From positions 1,922,001-1,986,000 of the forward strand of contig NZ_CP106736.1 of assembly GCF_030035605.1 (NCBI RefSeq): 64,000 bases of DNA, given 5' to 3'. The notes under the pieces were generated by a model. It was not told the DNA's origin, searched no databases, and worked only from the letters and a program-made list of their open reading frames with translations. Below, one piece after another: positions 62,385 to 64,000 of the stretch. The stretch comes from Silvimonas soli (GTDB lineage Bacteria; Pseudomonadota; Gammaproteobacteria; Burkholderiales; Chitinibacteraceae). The position numbers and the translations under genes were made by a program. Every line of letters starts with the position of its first letter. Position 1 is the stretch's first letter.

Positions 62385-62499
62385 GACCGTCGGTGCAGGC
62401 AAGCAGAGGATTCGTATTGCGCGACGTGTTACCACGCCGCGCGGTTTCGTTTCCATCCTCTGTTTATAACGCCGCCTCGATAGGTCGGCGTTTTTTTTG
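62385..62499 (+). ncRNA. Candidate small RNA between purE and ndh
   Basis: A GATAAT -10-like box at 62379-62384 precedes a compound hairpin: CAGAGGAT (62404-62411) with ATCCTCTG (62455-62462), enclosing GCGCG (62419-62423)/CGCGC (62438-62442) and CGTG (62425-62428)/CACG (62433-62436) with loop TTAC. A terminator follows. Both neighbours are on the minus strand, so a plus transcript has no gene to serve. No known RNA family recognised. Confidence 0.45.
62468..62498 (+). terminator. Intrinsic terminator (plus strand)
   Basis: AACGCCG / CGGCGTT stem followed by eight Ts; no T-run on the minus side, so it terminates a rightward transcript. Confidence 0.85.
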
Positions 62500-62558
62500 C
62501 CTGTACCAAACGCGAGTGGCTTCTGACAGCCCAACGCGATATGGCACACGCCCACTAC

Positions 62559-63881
62559 TTAGTGCAGCTTGAGCGCCGGGTTGGCGATACGGCGCAGCTT
62601 GTCACCCAGATACAGCAGAGTAGCCATAAACCAGCCGTGCAAGGCGGCCTGGTGCATGCGGTACAGCGAAGAGTAAATCAACTTGGCGCCCAGCCCTTCC
62701 ACGTAATAATCGCGCTTGGGCCCGACCACCGCTGCCAGGCTGCCCACCGCCGTGCTCTTGCCCAGCGACACCATGATGCCCTGCGGCTTGAAGCGGAACG
62801 GCGCCACTTCGCGTCCTTCAAAATATTGCTCCAGCATTTGTGCCAGCCAGCGCGCCTGCTGGTGAGCCACTTGCGCCGTCGCGTTCAGCGGCGGACCACC
62901 TTCACCGTCGGTCGCAAACGCGCAATCGCCAATGGCAAAGATATGTTTGTCGGTCACGGTTTGCATGACCGAAGTCACTTCGATCTGCCCGTTGCGATTG
63001 GTTTGCAGGCCCAGCGTCGATAACCACGGCGCAGCCTTCACCCCGGCGGCCCAGACAATGATGTCCGACGGAATGATCCGGCCATCGGCCAGCGACACGC
63101 TATCGGGGTTCACTTGCGCCACTTTGCTGTTGGTGAGCACCGAAATATGACGGCGCTCCAGCTCAGTCGTGGCATATAAAGACAGCGATTCCGGCGCACC
63201 CGACAAAATACGCGGCGCAGCTTCAATGATGTTGATGCGCAGTTGGGCCGGGGCCAGATGCGAGCCGTAGTTATGCGCTTCCGTCACCGCGTGATGAATC
63301 TCCGCCGCCAATTCCACACCGGTTGGGCCTGCACCAATAATGGAGATCCGCAGCTCGCGCAGTGGGTCGTTGGCGGTACCAACAATAAACGACTGGCCCA
63401 AAATGCGTTTGCGCAGGCGGTCGGCTTCGGTCGGGGTATTCAGTTGCATGCAGTTTTCCTGCACTCCTGGTGTACCAAAGTCATTACAGATGGCGCCCAC
63501 CGCCAGAACCAGCGTGTCGTAGGGGATCAAGCGTGGGCCGGTCAGCACCGTGCCATCGTCCTCATCGCGCACCGCATCCAGCCGGATGGTTTTCTCTTCC
63601 CGATCCAGATCGCTCATGAAGCCGAATTCAAACTCATAACCGTGGCGATGAGCGTGCGCGAAGTAATTCACTTCATCCTCGCCGGTATTGAGCGCGCCGG
63701 TTGCGACCTCATGCAGCAGCGGTTTCCAGATATGCGTCGGCGATCCATCTACCAGCGTCACCTTGGCCTTATGCGTGCGGCCCAGGTTGTGGCCAAGCCG
63801 GGTTGCCAACTCCAGTCCGCCTGCACCTCCACCAACAATGACAATACGATGCGGCTTTCCTGGTTCTGTAGCGATGCTCAT
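62559..63881 (-). CDS. ndh: Type II NADH:quinone dehydrogenase
   Basis: A 440-residue membrane-associated flavoprotein passing electrons from NADH to quinone without proton pumping. FAD motif RIVIVGGGAGGLELATRLG, NADH-binding motif ISIIGAGPTGVELAAEI and the FAD/quinone motif IFAIGDCAF are intact; the C-terminal membrane-anchor region follows. ATG 63881. The last 119 bases of the window show no gene. Confidence 0.95.
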   Translation of the reverse strand: MSIATEPGKPHRIVIVGGGAGGLELATRLGHNLGRTHKAKVTLVDGSPTHIWKPLLHEVATGALNTGEDEVNYFAHAHRHGYEFEFGFMSDLDREEKTIRLDAVRDEDDGTVLTGPRLIPYDTLVLAVGAICNDFGTPGVQENCMQLNTPTEADRLRKRILGQSFIVGTANDPLRELRISIIGAGPTGVELAAEIHHAVTEAHNYGSHLAPAQLRINIIEAAPRILSGAPESLSLYATTELERRHISVLTNSKVAQVNPDSVSLADGRIIPSDIIVWAAGVKAAPWLSTLGLQTNRNGQIEVTSVMQTVTDKHIFAIGDCAFATDGEGGPPLNATAQVAHQQARWLAQMLEQYFEGREVAPFRFKPQGIMVSLGKSTAVGSLAAVVGPKRDYYVEGLGAKLIYSSLYRMHQAALHGWFMATLLYLGDKLRRIANPALKLH

Positions 63882-64000
63882 GGTGTTCCCCGAATCTTCA
63901 ATATAAGTAGCGAATCTGGTATCAAGCGGTGCGCTGGCCGGTTACGCAACGCAGTCAGTTGCCGGGCAACGGCAAGCTCAAGCGGCGACTTTCTGGACAC

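Overview
The window is chromosomal DNA from a moderately GC-rich, Gram-negative betaproteobacterium. The gene content (UbiU/V/T, a class III ribonucleotide reductase, an argH-distal SPOR/dsbA pair, GTAG-type REP sequences with a RAYT transposase, a type IV pilin beside tRNA-Thr) fits Neisseriales, perhaps a Chitinibacteraceae or Chromobacteriaceae relative. That placement is inference from gene content; no marker gene such as 16S rRNA is present. About 53 protein genes, one tRNA and many repeats and control sites can be supported. No prophage, CRISPR array or rRNA was seen.

Layout. 0-9 kb: a D-serine-deaminase-like enzyme, a GntP-family permease behind a perfect 24-bp palindrome, gluconokinase, DegV, a UshA-like nucleotidase, gpmA, slyX and creA. 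9-18 kb: a minus-strand maltose/maltodextrin cluster (GH13 alpha-glucosidase, malK, malE, malF, malG) with a LacI-family regulator and repeated AACCGGTT-core operators; REP pairs lie between malE and malF and between the glucosidase and malK. 18-24 kb: a RES-Xre toxin-antitoxin pair and an emrR-tolC-emrA-emrB efflux operon. 24-34 kb: DNA glycosylase, rsuA, patatin, catalase, a PfkB kinase, ubiU-ubiV-ubiT behind an FNR-like box, dsbA and a SPOR protein. 34-44 kb: argH, small metabolic genes, a TetR/hydrolase divergent pair, then nrdD - separate glycyl-radical ORF - nrdG under tandem NrdR boxes, and a flavoprotein with a consensus FNR box. 45-51 kb: pilin, eight tandem 126-bp units of terminator hairpin plus REP, a RAYT transposase, and cysD-yciI-cysN. 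51-64 kb: eamA, hslU without hslV, purC, maf/rlmH, a PaiB-FosA fusion, a tightly coupled purE-orf-purK-alkD operon, and ndh.

Three things stand out. First, the anaerobic ribonucleotide reductase is split: the 664-residue catalytic chain stops after its zinc ribbon, and the glycyl-radical motif RVMGY is on its own 62-residue gene with its own ribosome site, after a terminator-like hairpin. Second, a roughly 220-320 bp non-coding element occurs three times (about 3.9, 27.0 and 53.2 kb); its hairpins keep pairing through compensatory changes and keep loop sequences, so it is probably a structured RNA or DNA element. Third, a RAYT gene sits beside an eight-unit REP array and related REPs are spread through mal and cys operons. 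A PaiB-FosA fusion and a candidate small RNA near 62.4 kb are further leads.

Several units look oxygen-responsive (ubiUVT, nrdD/nrdG, the flavin oxidoreductase), suggesting a facultative organism that makes quinone and deoxynucleotides without oxygen.
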